From positions 62,001-126,000 of the forward strand of contig JAIXRJ010000017.1 in NCBI GenBank assembly GCA_027485235.1: a stretch of 64,000 nt of DNA, written 5' to 3'. The translations under genes and the position numbers were made by a program. The stretch comes from Comamonadaceae bacterium. Its GTDB lineage: Bacteria > Pseudomonadota > Gammaproteobacteria > Burkholderiales > Burkholderiaceae_C. The notes below the pieces were generated by a model that saw only the letters and a program-made list of their open reading frames with translations, was not told where the DNA came from and did no database searches. Of the stretch, positions 26,518-35,597 are shown one piece after another; position 1 is the first letter of the stretch, and each line of letters begins with the position of its first letter.

Positions 26518-26954
26518 TGGCACTCGACAAACCTTACACCGATGTGCCCGGCACGATCATCTTTGACGCCGAGCAATCGCGCAAAGGCTACTGGCTGAAC
26601 CAGTTTTGCATGTCGCTCATGAAGGCCGGGAACCGTGAAAAGTTCAAAGCCGACGAGCGGGCTTACTTGGACGAGTGGCCCATGAGCGAAGAGCAAAAGC
26701 AGGCCGTGCTGGCGCGTGACCTGAACTGGTGCATGCGCACCGGCGGCAATATTTATTTCCTCGCCAAAATTGGCGCGACCGACGGCAAGAGCTTCCAGCA
26801 AATGGCCGGCTCCATGACCGGCATGACCGAAGAGGAATACCGCAACATGATGATCGCCGGCGGCCGCAGCGTGGAAGGCAACCGTTACATCGGCGAAAAC
26901 GGCAGCGCCCAAGCCCAGAACCAACCGCAAGGCGCAGCCGGCAAGAAACCTTGA
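26517..26954 (+). CDS. ligA: Protocatechuate 4,5-dioxygenase, alpha subunit
   Basis: The small subunit of the ring-cleaving extradiol dioxygenase forms part of the active-site lid. The 145-residue protein has the LigA segments DVPGTIIFDAEQSRKGYWLN, DLNWCMRTGGNIYFLAKIGA and GSMTGMTEEEYRNMMIAGGR. The alanine- and glutamine-rich tail after residue 125 is not conserved. It is followed by ligB after 36 bases containing a small hairpin. Confidence 0.94.
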   Translation: MALDKPYTDVPGTIIFDAEQSRKGYWLNQFCMSLMKAGNREKFKADERAYLDEWPMSEEQKQAVLARDLNWCMRTGGNIYFLAKIGATDGKSFQQMAGSMTGMTEEEYRNMMIAGGRSVEGNRYIGENGSAQAQNQPQGAAGKKP

Positions 26955-27869
<915 letters not shown>

Positions 27870-27883
27870 ACATCGGAGAGAAC

Positions 27884-28843
27884 ATGAGCAAAACCATCAA
27901 AGTCGCCCTCGCTGGCGCAGGTGCCTTCGGCATCAAACACCTGGACGGCATTCAAAACATCGACGGCGTGGAAGTCGTCTCCTTGATCGGCCGCGAGTTC
28001 GCCAAGACCCAAGAGGTCGCCAACAAGTACGGCATTGGCCATGTCACCACCGACCTGAACGACTCGCTGGCCCTCCAAGAGGTGGACGCCGTGATTCTGT
28101 GCACCCCCACCCAGATGCACGCCAGCCAAACGCTGGCTTGCCTGAAGGCCGGCAAGCATGTGCAGGTGGAAATTCCGCTGTGCGATGTGTACAAGGAAGG
28201 CCAAGAAGTCCTGCGCGTCCAAAAGGAAACCGGTCTGGTGGCCATGGTGGGCCACACCCGCCGTTTCAACCCCAGCCATCAGTGGGTCAACCACAAGATC
28301 AAGGCCGGTGAGTTCAACATCCAGCAAATGGATGTGCAGACCTACTTTTTCCGCCGCACCAACATGAACGCGCTGGGCCAGGCCCGCAGCTGGACCGACC
28401 ACCTGCTGTGGCACCACTCGGCCCATACCGTGGACCTGTTCGCCTACCAGTGCGGCAGCCCGATTGTCAAAGCCAATGCGGTGCAAGGCCCGATCCACCC
28501 GGGTTTGGGCATTGCCATGGACATGAGCATCCAGCTGCAGGCGGCCAACGGTGCGATCTGCACGCTGAGCTTGAGCTTCAACAACGACGGCCCGCTGGGC
28601 ACTTACTTCCGCTACATCGGCGACACCGGCACCTACTTGGCCCGCTACGACGACCTGTTCACCGGCAAGGAAGAAAAGATCGACGTGTCCCAAGTGGCGG
28701 TGTCGATGAACGGCATTGAGCTGCAGGACCGGGAGTTCTTCGCGGCGATCCGCGAAGGCCGTGAACCCAACAGCGCGATCGCCCAAGTGTTGCCTTGCTA
28801 CCAGGTCTTGCACGATCTGGAACAACAATTGACCACCGGATGA
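27884..28843 (+). CDS. ligC: 4-Carboxy-2-hydroxymuconate-6-semialdehyde dehydrogenase
   Basis: This Gfo/Idh/MocA-fold, NADP-dependent enzyme oxidises the hemiacetal of the ring-cleavage product to 2-pyrone-4,6-dicarboxylate. The 319-residue protein has the nucleotide motif GAGAFG (residues 11-16), and VGHTRRFNPSHQWVN and SWTDHLLWHHSAHTVDLFAYQ, both typical of LigC. GGAGAG precedes the ATG. Its stop overlaps the transporter gene as ATGA. Confidence 0.92.
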   Translation: MSKTIKVALAGAGAFGIKHLDGIQNIDGVEVVSLIGREFAKTQEVANKYGIGHVTTDLNDSLALQEVDAVILCTPTQMHASQTLACLKAGKHVQVEIPLCDVYKEGQEVLRVQKETGLVAMVGHTRRFNPSHQWVNHKIKAGEFNIQQMDVQTYFFRRTNMNALGQARSWTDHLLWHHSAHTVDLFAYQCGSPIVKANAVQGPIHPGLGIAMDMSIQLQAANGAICTLSLSFNNDGPLGTYFRYIGDTGTYLARYDDLFTGKEEKIDVSQVAVSMNGIELQDREFFAAIREGREPNSAIAQVLPCYQVLHDLEQQLTTG

Positions 28844-30015
28844 CCGACGCGGCCAAGGCTGAGCGCCACAGCCTGCGGGTCATGGCGCTGGCTGGTTTTT
28901 CCAGCATGGCGTCCATGCGCATGTGCGATTCCATGCTGGTGGTGCTGGGGCAAGAGTTCCAGGTGAGCACCGGCGAAGCCTCGCAGGTGGTGTCGGTGTT
29001 TGCGGTGGTGTATGGCCTGATGCAATTGTTGTATGGCCCTTTGGGTGACCGTTTCGGCAAGCTGCGCGTGATTTCACTCGCGGCCACGGCGTGTGCCGTG
29101 TTCAGCGTCCTCACCAGCCTGGCGTCCAGCCTGACGATGCTGGTGCTCATGCGTGTCCTGATGGCGGCGGCAGCGGCGGGCATCATTCCGCTGTCTTTGG
29201 CGTGGATCGGTGACCAAGTGGCTTACGACCGCCGCCAAGAAACCTTGGCCAAGCTGATGGGGGCCACCGTCAGCGGCATGATGGTGGGCCTGTGGTTCGG
29301 TGGTTTTGCTGCTGAGAACCTGGGCTGGCGGACGGCTTTTGTGGTGGTGTCCGGGTGCTTTGCCATCGCGGCTGTTTTTTTATGGCGCAAGGTCCTCAGC
29401 ATGCCCGCTCCAGCACTTTCCAAAACGGGCTTCATGGGGGCATTTGCCAACACCTTTGAGTTGCTCCGCAACCGCCGCGTTCGGATGGTTTTGAGCGCCA
29501 GCATTTTGGAAGGCGCTTTGATTTTTGGCGCCATGGCGTTCATCCCGACCCACTTGCATGAGCAGTTCGACATGAGTGTGGTTTTTGCCGGCACCGTCAT
29601 GATGTTGTACGGGGTGGGCGGTCTGGCTTACAGCCAGTTCGCCCGTCGCTGGTTGGGCTGGCTGGGGGGTGAACGGGGTTTGGTGCGCACGGGTGCCAGC
29701 CTGGTTGTGCTGGGCTTGTTGATGTTGGCTTGGACCCACCAACAGGCTTTGGGTATGCTGGCTTGCCTGAGCACCGGCTTCGGTTTTTACATGGTGCACA
29801 ACACCTTGCAGACGCAGGCGACCCAAATGGCGCCCCATGCACGCGGCACGGCCGTGACGCTGTTTGCCTGCATGTTGTTCTTCGGACAGTCTGTGGGCGT
29901 GGTGGCCATGTCTTTTGCGGTGGACCAAGACTGGCTGACCTACGGCTTCAGCCTGTGTGCCTTGGGGGTGGCGTTTTTAGGGGCCTTTGTTTACCGACTG
30001 GTTGGGCAGCACTGA
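28840..30015 (+). CDS. Major facilitator superfamily permease, likely protocatechuate or aromatic acid importer
   Basis: A 391-residue protein with twelve predicted membrane segments and the MFS loop 2-3 motif GPLGDRFGKLRV near residues 65-76. Its ATG overlaps the ligC stop, so it is the last gene of the lig operon. By position it probably brings in protocatechuate or an aromatic acid converted to it. It is not clearly of the PcaK/AAHS sequence type, so substrate is inferred. Confidence 0.85.
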   Translation: MTDAAKAERHSLRVMALAGFSSMASMRMCDSMLVVLGQEFQVSTGEASQVVSVFAVVYGLMQLLYGPLGDRFGKLRVISLAATACAVFSVLTSLASSLTMLVLMRVLMAAAAAGIIPLSLAWIGDQVAYDRRQETLAKLMGATVSGMMVGLWFGGFAAENLGWRTAFVVVSGCFAIAAVFLWRKVLSMPAPALSKTGFMGAFANTFELLRNRRVRMVLSASILEGALIFGAMAFIPTHLHEQFDMSVVFAGTVMMLYGVGGLAYSQFARRWLGWLGGERGLVRTGASLVVLGLLMLAWTHQQALGMLACLSTGFGFYMVHNTLQTQATQMAPHARGTAVTLFACMLFFGQSVGVVAMSFAVDQDWLTYGFSLCALGVAFLGAFVYRLVGQH

Positions 30016-30028
30016 AGCGCATCCTGGG

Positions 30029-30047
30029 CCGCTGTGCGGTTTTTTTT
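30029..30047 (+). terminator. Probable rho-independent terminator of the lig operon
   Basis: CCGC-TGT-GCGG forms a short GC stem followed by eight T residues, starting 14 bases after the MFS stop. The stem is only 4 bp, so efficiency may be modest, but position and T run fit. Confidence 0.5.
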
Positions 30048-30071
30048 GAGCTTTTGTGCCCAAGTCGACAG

Positions 30072-30905
30072 TCAATCGTCCCAGCCGAACAAGCGCCGGG
30101 GGGTGTCCCACAAGACGGCTCGGCGGTCGGTCGCATCGGGCAGCCAATCCCTGACCAAGGCCCGCAGCGGGCCGTAGTCGGTGCGGGCCGGTGCCCGCAA
30201 AAACGGCCAGTCCGAGGCCCAGACCAGTGCCTGCGGCGTGAAGGCTTTGATCAAGGCATGCACATAAGGCAGGGCATCGGCATGGGGAAAGGGCCGGGCC
30301 GCAAACTTGGCGCAGCCAGAGAGCTTGACGCCAGCGCGGCCCGTGTCTGCCCAATCCAGCAAGGTTTGAAACCCGGCTTGCTGCAGTCCCGCAGCGGCGT
30401 TGGGACGACCGCAGTGGTCAAACAAAACCTGGACACCACTGTCTTTCAGCAAAGCGTTCAAGGCCACCAGTTGATCACCTTCCACCTGCACTTGCGCCCA
30501 CATGTCCAAATCACGCAGGCGCTGCAAAAGGGGTCCGGTGTCGGCATAAAAATCGGTGCCCAGCAGCGCGGCATTGAAGGCCACCCCCACCACACCTGCA
30601 GCTCGCAGGTCTTGCAATTCGGTCAGGCTGGCGTCGTTCTTGACCACGGCGATGCCCTTGTAACGCCCGTGGCCTTGCGCCAAAGTGTCCAGCAAACACC
30701 GGTTGTCCAGCCCATAACCCGAGTTGGGGCCAACCACCAGGGCGTGCCGAACACCGTGCACGTTCAGCACTTCGTCGAGCAGGGTTGGGGTGCCGGTCTC
30801 AGCTGGCGAGGGCACGTACCCCGCATCTGGCGCATAGGCGAAGCGCAGCGGGTCGAAGACATGCACGTGGCAGTCGACGGCAAGTTCATCAGAGGTCATG
30901 GTCAT
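30072..30905 (-). CDS. Amidohydrolase-2 family protein (PDC hydrolase-like, COG3618 type)
   Basis: A 277-residue metal-dependent hydrolase related to LigI. H13 and H15 are in VDCHVHVFDP, then VLFDHCGRPNAA and the terminal-strand aspartate in LVWASDWPFLRAP. The start at 30905 (MTMTSDEL) follows the family N terminus; ATG 30899 is an alternative. It is divergent from and close to aroE. A lactonase role on a pyrone- or muconolactone-like compound is plausible; it may overlap with LigI or serve another branch. Confidence 0.82.
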   Translation of the reverse strand: MTMTSDELAVDCHVHVFDPLRFAYAPDAGYVPSPAETGTPTLLDEVLNVHGVRHALVVGPNSGYGLDNRCLLDTLAQGHGRYKGIAVVKNDASLTELQDLRAAGVVGVAFNAALLGTDFYADTGPLLQRLRDLDMWAQVQVEGDQLVALNALLKDSGVQVLFDHCGRPNAAAGLQQAGFQTLLDWADTGRAGVKLSGCAKFAARPFPHADALPYVHALIKAFTPQALVWASDWPFLRAPARTDYGPLRALVRDWLPDATDRRAVLWDTPRRLFGWDD

Positions 30906-30996
30906 GTTCGATCGACAAAATGGCATTGTCATGGGTTTGGCCCTCGTTTCGGTCTTTGGCGGCGATAAGATGAGCGGATTGATTGCTGGACACCCC

Positions 30997-31830
30997 ATGA
31001 CAGACCGTTACGCCGTGATCGGCAACCCCATCGAGCAGAGCAAGTCGCCGCTCATCCACACCGCTTTTGCCCAGGTGACCGGGCAGGACATGGACTACGC
31101 CCGGGTGCTTGGCCCTTTGGGCGAGTTTGCCCGGACGGTGGACGCTTTTCGCGCAACCGGCGGGCGGGGCATGAATGTGACCGCGCCTTTCAAGCTGGAT
31201 GCTTTTGCCTATGCGACCGATCTGGCCCCCAGCGCGCAAATGGCCGGAGCGGTGAATGCCCTGAAGTTTGAGGGCAACAAGGTTTACGCAGAGAACTTTG
31301 ACGGCGTGGGTTTGGTGCGCGATGTGGTGCACAACTTGGCCTTCCCACTGCAAGGAAAGCGTGTTTTGATTTTGGGTGCGGGAGGCGCGACGCGCGGGGC
31401 TTTGTTGCCGATGCTGGCGCAAGGTCCTGCCGAGGTGCTGATCGTTAACCGCACCGTGGCCAAGGCCGAGGAGCTGGCCGCTTTGGCTCACCAGCACCAA
31501 AGCGGCCTGCTGCCGGTGCGGGGCGTGGCTTATGCCGATGTGGGTGCGCAGTCGTTTGATGTGGTGTTCAACGCCACGTCGGCCAGCCTCACGGGCGAGC
31601 TGCCGCCGCTGCCGGCCAGAGTGTTTGCGCCGGGCTGCTTGGCTTACGAGCTGGCCTATGGCAAAGGTTTGACACCATTCCTCAAGCTGGCGCAGCAGGC
31701 GGGCGTGACGCGCCTGGCCGATGGTGTGGGCATGCTGGCCGAGCAAGCGGCCGAGGCCTTTGCCTGGTGGCGTGGGGTCAGGCCCGATACCCAGGCCGTG
31801 ATCGCGCAGCTGACGGTGCCGCTGAACTGA
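30997..31830 (+). CDS. aroE: Shikimate dehydrogenase (AroE), canonical-type active site
   Basis: NADP-dependent interconversion of 3-dehydroshikimate and shikimate. The 277-residue protein keeps the substrate motif SKS (residues 15-17, EQSKSPLIH), the catalytic pair K66 (NVTAPFK) and D102 (NFDGVGL), and nucleotide site GAGGATRG. The ATG at 30997 is chosen over a longer in-frame extension that would overlap the divergent gene. Of the three AroE proteins here, this best matches the biosynthetic form. A decayed copy of its 3' end lies at 32323. Confidence 0.88.
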   Translation: MTDRYAVIGNPIEQSKSPLIHTAFAQVTGQDMDYARVLGPLGEFARTVDAFRATGGRGMNVTAPFKLDAFAYATDLAPSAQMAGAVNALKFEGNKVYAENFDGVGLVRDVVHNLAFPLQGKRVLILGAGGATRGALLPMLAQGPAEVLIVNRTVAKAEELAALAHQHQSGLLPVRGVAYADVGAQSFDVVFNATSASLTGELPPLPARVFAPGCLAYELAYGKGLTPFLKLAQQAGVTRLADGVGMLAEQAAEAFAWWRGVRPDTQAVIAQLTVPLN

Positions 31831-31898
31831 GGGCTGATCAGCCTTTCCATGTGCAGCGTTGATCAATTTTTTGACCGATGGAATGAAAGACGACACCC

Positions 31899-32291
31899 AT
31901 GAAAATTTTTTCGCGTTGGCTGCTGGCAGGGCTGTGTGGGGTGGCCTTGCCCGTTTGGGCATCGGGCGAGGAGACTTACAAGGCGGTGTGCGCTGCTTGC
32001 CACGCCCAGGCTGTTCCCAAGTCGCCGCAGGTGGGCAACAAAAAACAATGGGCACCCCTGATTCGTGAGGGCCAAGTCACCCTCACCGCCCATGCTTATG
32101 TGGGGGTCAGGGGCATGCCCGCCAGAGGAGGCCAGCCCGATTTGTCGATCGAGGCGTTTGCTGAAGCCCTCAACCACATGGTCAACCAGTCCGGCGGCAA
32201 CTGGAAAACCCCGGATGCCAAGACTTTGCAGGCGATTCAGGCAGAAGTGGTAAGACGCCAAAAATCCAAAGCCTCCAAACCAGGCGGATAG
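31899..32291 (+). CDS. Small class I cytochrome c
   Basis: A 130-residue periplasmic protein with a Sec signal (residues 1-22, ending PVWA) and one haem-binding motif CAACH (residues 32-36). The axial methionine is probably in [10 protein letters not shown]. The lysine-rich C terminus ([12 protein letters not shown]) is atypical. It lies between aroE and the aroE relic, on the same strand, with no redox partner adjoining. It could serve a nearby flavoprotein dehydrogenase, but that is a guess. Confidence 0.85.
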   Translation: MKIFSRWLLAGLCGVALPVWASGEETYKAVCAACHAQAVPKSPQVGNKKQWAPLIREGQVTLTAHAYVGVRGMPARGGQPDLSIEAFAEALNHMVNQSGGNWKTPDAKTLQAIQAEVVRRQKSKASKPGG

Positions 32292-32322
32292 GGCGCGGCC
32301 ACTGCCACTGACACCGCCTTTT

Positions 32323-32457
32323 CAGGGGTGCGGGAGGCACCTGGCCGATGGCGTGCGCATGCTGGCCGAACAAGCGGCCGAGGCGTTTGCTTGGTGGCGC
32401 GGTGTCCGCCCGGATACAGCGGCAGTGATCCAGACATTGACGGTGCCTTGGATTTGA
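32323..32457 (+). pseudogene. Relic of an aroE 3' end (about 44 codons)
   Basis: In frame and ending with TGA at 32455-32457, the translation [20 protein letters not shown] continues as [18 protein letters not shown]. This parallels the end of the aroE protein at 30997-31830 ([20 protein letters not shown], then GVRPDTQAVIAQLTVPLN). Only the last domain helix remains and there is no start. Synonymous differences show it is not a recent copy. The cytochrome gene lies between the two. Confidence 0.75.
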
Positions 32458-32464
32458 AGCCAAG

Positions 32465-34042
32465 TCAGCCGGCCTGGAAGTAGGCACAGTCCATCAACCT
32501 GAGGTCTTGGGCCACCCGCGGCGCAAAGTCCATCTGGTCGAGCACATCGCGTTGCAGGTCGACGCCAGGCGCAATCTCGAAGAGTTCGATGCCTTGGGGC
32601 GTGAGGCGAAAGCTGGCGCGTTCGGTGAGGTACAGCACCTCTTGTTGGCGCACCAAACCTTGCGGGCCTGAAAAGGTGATTTGATCCACTTTCTTGACCA
32701 GTTTTTTGACAGCCCCTTGCGCGCGCACACGCATTTGACCGTCTCCAGTTTCGAGCTTGACGCCCTTGGCGGCCAGCGTGCCGCAGAACACCACTTTCTT
32801 GGCGTTTTGCGCGATGTCGATGAAGCCGCCAGGGCCGACGGTCACGCCGCCCAAGCGCGAGACGTTGACCGAGCCTTCTTCGTCGAATTCGCCAAAGCCC
32901 AGAAAAGCGATGTCCAGACCACCGCCGCCGTAAAAGTCGAACTGCGTGGCGGCGTCCAGCATGGCGGTGGCGTTGCGTGCATAGCCAAACAGCACGCCGT
33001 CCATCAGCGTGCCGCCGTAGGTGCCATGCTCGATGGTTTGGTAGATGCGGTGCTGTTCGTTGCGCGCCGCGATCAGCTTGGCCACCGCGTCGGGCACACC
33101 CACGCCGTAGTTGATGACGGGGCGGGCTTTGTCGGTGTTGAAGAGTTCCTGGTAGGCACGGCGCGCCACAGCCTGGCGTTCGCTGAAGGCCTCTTGCGAG
33201 GCGGCCACTTCTCGGGCTTGGTCTTGGGCCTGGCTGGCTGCCCGTTCAGCGCCCGTCAATGCGCCACTGAAAGCCGGATCAAACGGGATGGCGTAACTGG
33301 CGGATTGCTCTGGATCGACCACGATGGCGTCCACCCAGGCCGAGGGGATGCGCACTTCACGGGCTTTGAGCGCGCCCTTGGGCAGGCGCTCCTTGACCTG
33401 CACGATGACCTTGCCGCCGCTGTTGCGCGCCGCCAGCGCCAGTGATTGGGCGTCCAGGTTGGCCGCCTCGTGTTCAAAGCTGATGTTGCCGTCTTCGTCG
33501 GCGCTGCTGGCGCGCACGATGGCGACATGGATGGGGAAGGGCTTGTAGCGCAACCATTCACGGTCATCGATCGTGATGACCTCGGCCAAGTCGTCCCGGG
33601 CGGCATCGTTCATGCGACCGCCCCCGTGGCGTGGGTCGCACACCGTGCCCAAGCCCACATGGCTGATGAGGCCGGGGCGACCTGCGCCAATCTCGCGCAT
33701 GAGTTGGCTGCTGACACCGCCGGGCAGGATGTAGGCCTCGATCTTGTTGGCCAGGGCCAGTTGTTGCATGGCCGGTGACCAGACCCAATGGCCGCCGATG
33801 ACCCGTTTGACCAGGCCTTCGTGTGCAAAGCAGTTCATGCCTTTGGTTTTCTTGTCGCCAATGCCCAGAGCGTGGATGACGGTGAGGTTCTGGGGGGTTT
33901 GCGTGCTCAGGAAGCGTTCTTGCACGGCTTCAAACAAGTGTGTCGCTTCCATCAGGCCGCCACCGCCGCCCATGAGGCCCACGGTGTCACCGTCTTGAAT
34001 GAGTTGTGCCGCTTGAGCAGCGGTCATGAATTTGGTTTGCAT
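32465..34042 (-). CDS. Acyl-CoA:carboxylate CoA-transferase (propionate/acetate CoA-transferase, YdiF type)
   Basis: It transfers CoA between acyl-CoA and a free acid. At 525 residues the alpha and beta halves are fused. The N half contains DTVGLMGGGGGLMEATHLFE; the C half contains the catalytic glutamate E338 in TIEHGTYGGTLMDGVLFGYA. GRPGLISHVGLGTVCDPRHGG is typical of the family. It is the last gene of the minus-strand set that begins with the Gfo/Idh oxidoreductase, where it could activate or exchange an organic acid. Exact acids unknown. Confidence 0.87.
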   Translation of the reverse strand: MQTKFMTAAQAAQLIQDGDTVGLMGGGGGLMEATHLFEAVQERFLSTQTPQNLTVIHALGIGDKKTKGMNCFAHEGLVKRVIGGHWVWSPAMQQLALANKIEAYILPGGVSSQLMREIGAGRPGLISHVGLGTVCDPRHGGGRMNDAARDDLAEVITIDDREWLRYKPFPIHVAIVRASSADEDGNISFEHEAANLDAQSLALAARNSGGKVIVQVKERLPKGALKAREVRIPSAWVDAIVVDPEQSASYAIPFDPAFSGALTGAERAASQAQDQAREVAASQEAFSERQAVARRAYQELFNTDKARPVINYGVGVPDAVAKLIAARNEQHRIYQTIEHGTYGGTLMDGVLFGYARNATAMLDAATQFDFYGGGGLDIAFLGFGEFDEEGSVNVSRLGGVTVGPGGFIDIAQNAKKVVFCGTLAAKGVKLETGDGQMRVRAQGAVKKLVKKVDQITFSGPQGLVRQQEVLYLTERASFRLTPQGIELFEIAPGVDLQRDVLDQMDFAPRVAQDLRLMDCAYFQAG

Positions 34043-34094
34043 TTTTCAGTCTCGTTTTATCTCTGAGATTGCAATTTGGGGTGTGTGTTGCATC

Positions 34095-34166
34095 GGGGAT
34101 GGCGTGGGGGCCGCGGCCTCATGCTGGGGTACCAGAAAAATCGGCCACGGCCCCCACGCCATCCCC
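34095..34166. repeat. Large inverted repeat between CoA-transferase and acyl-CoA dehydrogenase genes
   Basis: Arms 34095-34113 (GGGGATGGCGTGGGGGCCG) and 34148-34166 pair perfectly over 19 bases, and four more pairs follow after one mismatch. The loop holds a small CTGG/CCAG hairpin. No T run follows on the minus strand. It may be a mobile palindromic repeat or an mRNA-stabilising structure. Confidence 0.75.
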
Positions 34167-34212
34167 TTTGTCCGGCCCGTGATGTGGCAGCAAACGTGAT
34201 CCACCAGAAAGG

Positions 34213-35373
34213 TCAGCGGTTCACGTCAAACAGCACAGCACCTTTTTTCATCGCGCTCTTGGCGATCACGCCGCGATGGATCTCGCTCGTGCCGTCGTAG
34301 ATGCGGTAAATGCGGGCATCGCGGTAATAGCGCTCGATGGACAGCTCTTTGCAAAAGCCCATGCCACCAAACACCTGCACCGCTCGGTCCACCACGCGGC
34401 CCAGGGTCTCTGCGGCGTGCACCTTGACCATGGCGATCTGTTCGCGGGCGTCCATGCCTTGGTCCAGCATCCAGGCGGCGTGGTAGACCATCCAGCGGGC
34501 GGCGTTGATCTCGATCACGCAGTCGGCGATCATCTGTTGCACCATCTGGAAATCACCGATTTTGCTGCCGAATTGTTGGCGCTCATTGGCCCAGTTCAGC
34601 ATCAGCTCACACACATGCGCGGCCTTGCCCACGGCGCGGGCGCCCACCTGGGCCAGGCGCACCACATTGAGCGCGCCCATGGCCAGCTTGAAGCCCTGAC
34701 CGGCCTCGCCCAGCAGGGCGGCGTCTTCGAGTTGCACATTGTCAAAAAACAGCTCCAGGTGCGGCGTGCCGCGCAGGCCCATCATCTTCTGGTCCTTGCC
34801 CACGGTGAAACCGGCCAAGCCTTTGTCTACCATGAACATCGAGATTTCTTTGTCACCGGTCTTGGCCGACACCAAAAAGAAGTCGCTCCACTCGCCGTCA
34901 CTGATGAAGTGCTTGCTGCCATTGAGCACCCAACCTTGCTCGTTTTTCTTGGCGTTGGTTTTGATACCGGCGGCGTCCGATCCTGCGCCTGACTCGGTGA
35001 TGCTGATGGCGCAGGTGCGTGTGCCGGCCACGGCAGGTTTGAGCCAGCGGGCCACTTGCTCACCTTTGCAATGCAGCAGCGGTTCGTACACGTTGCCAAA
35101 AGCACGGCGGATCAAGATGTCGGCAGTGTGGCCGAACTGTTCTTCGCACAGAATACGGTCCATGTTGGACAGGCCGCCACCGCCCAGTTCAGCGGGCATG
35201 TTCATCCCGTAAAGGCCCAGGGCCTTGGCTTTGTCGTGGATGGCCTGGGCTATGGGCTTGTCCAGAAAGCCTTGGTCCTCGATCTCGTCTTCCAAGGGGT
35301 GCAGTTCTTCGGCAATGAAACGGCGCACCGTTTCGATCATCATTTTTTGTTCGTCGTTGAGAGAAAAGTCCAT
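34213..35373 (-). CDS. Acyl-CoA dehydrogenase family protein
   Basis: FAD-dependent alpha,beta-dehydrogenation of an acyl-CoA. The 386-residue protein has the standard three domains: helical N domain (1-115), beta domain with ITESGAGSDAAGIKT (125-139) and NGSKHFISDG, and helical C domain with ERQQFGSKIGDFQMVQQMIAD. In the YDGTSEIHRG motif an aspartate (D360) stands where medium-chain enzymes carry the catalytic glutamate. Substrate unknown; the neighbouring CoA-transferase could supply it. The ATG at 35373 starts the conserved N terminus. Confidence 0.9.
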   Translation of the reverse strand: MDFSLNDEQKMMIETVRRFIAEELHPLEDEIEDQGFLDKPIAQAIHDKAKALGLYGMNMPAELGGGGLSNMDRILCEEQFGHTADILIRRAFGNVYEPLLHCKGEQVARWLKPAVAGTRTCAISITESGAGSDAAGIKTNAKKNEQGWVLNGSKHFISDGEWSDFFLVSAKTGDKEISMFMVDKGLAGFTVGKDQKMMGLRGTPHLELFFDNVQLEDAALLGEAGQGFKLAMGALNVVRLAQVGARAVGKAAHVCELMLNWANERQQFGSKIGDFQMVQQMIADCVIEINAARWMVYHAAWMLDQGMDAREQIAMVKVHAAETLGRVVDRAVQVFGGMGFCKELSIERYYRDARIYRIYDGTSEIHRGVIAKSAMKKGAVLFDVNR

Positions 35374-35393
35374 GGTGTTTCCTTGTGTGTTGT

Positions 35394-35484
35394 GGTCATG
35401 CCGGACTTGATTTGGCAGGCAGTTTGGATGTGTTGAGTGGCCCAGGTCTTCAGCCATGGACCCCGGATCAAGTCCGTGGTGACC
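35394..35484. repeat. Degenerate interspersed inverted repeat (CGGACTTGAT / ATCAAGTCCG type)
   Basis: GGTCATGCCGGACTTGAT (35394-35411) pairs with ATCAAGTCCGTGGTGACC (35467-35484) at 15 of 18 positions. It lies in the 224-base gap between the acyl-CoA dehydrogenase and the barrel enzyme. The core resembles palindromic repeats common in proteobacterial intergenic regions. Confidence 0.55.
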
Positions 35485-35597
35485 GTGGCGGGTTTTCGGA
35501 TTGAAGCCCAGATCTTTGCAATTCATGCACTGCTGAACCAGCGTGCCCCAAAGAAGAAAGGCAGGTGAGAGCGTTTTTCAAAACTGTGGAACATGGC

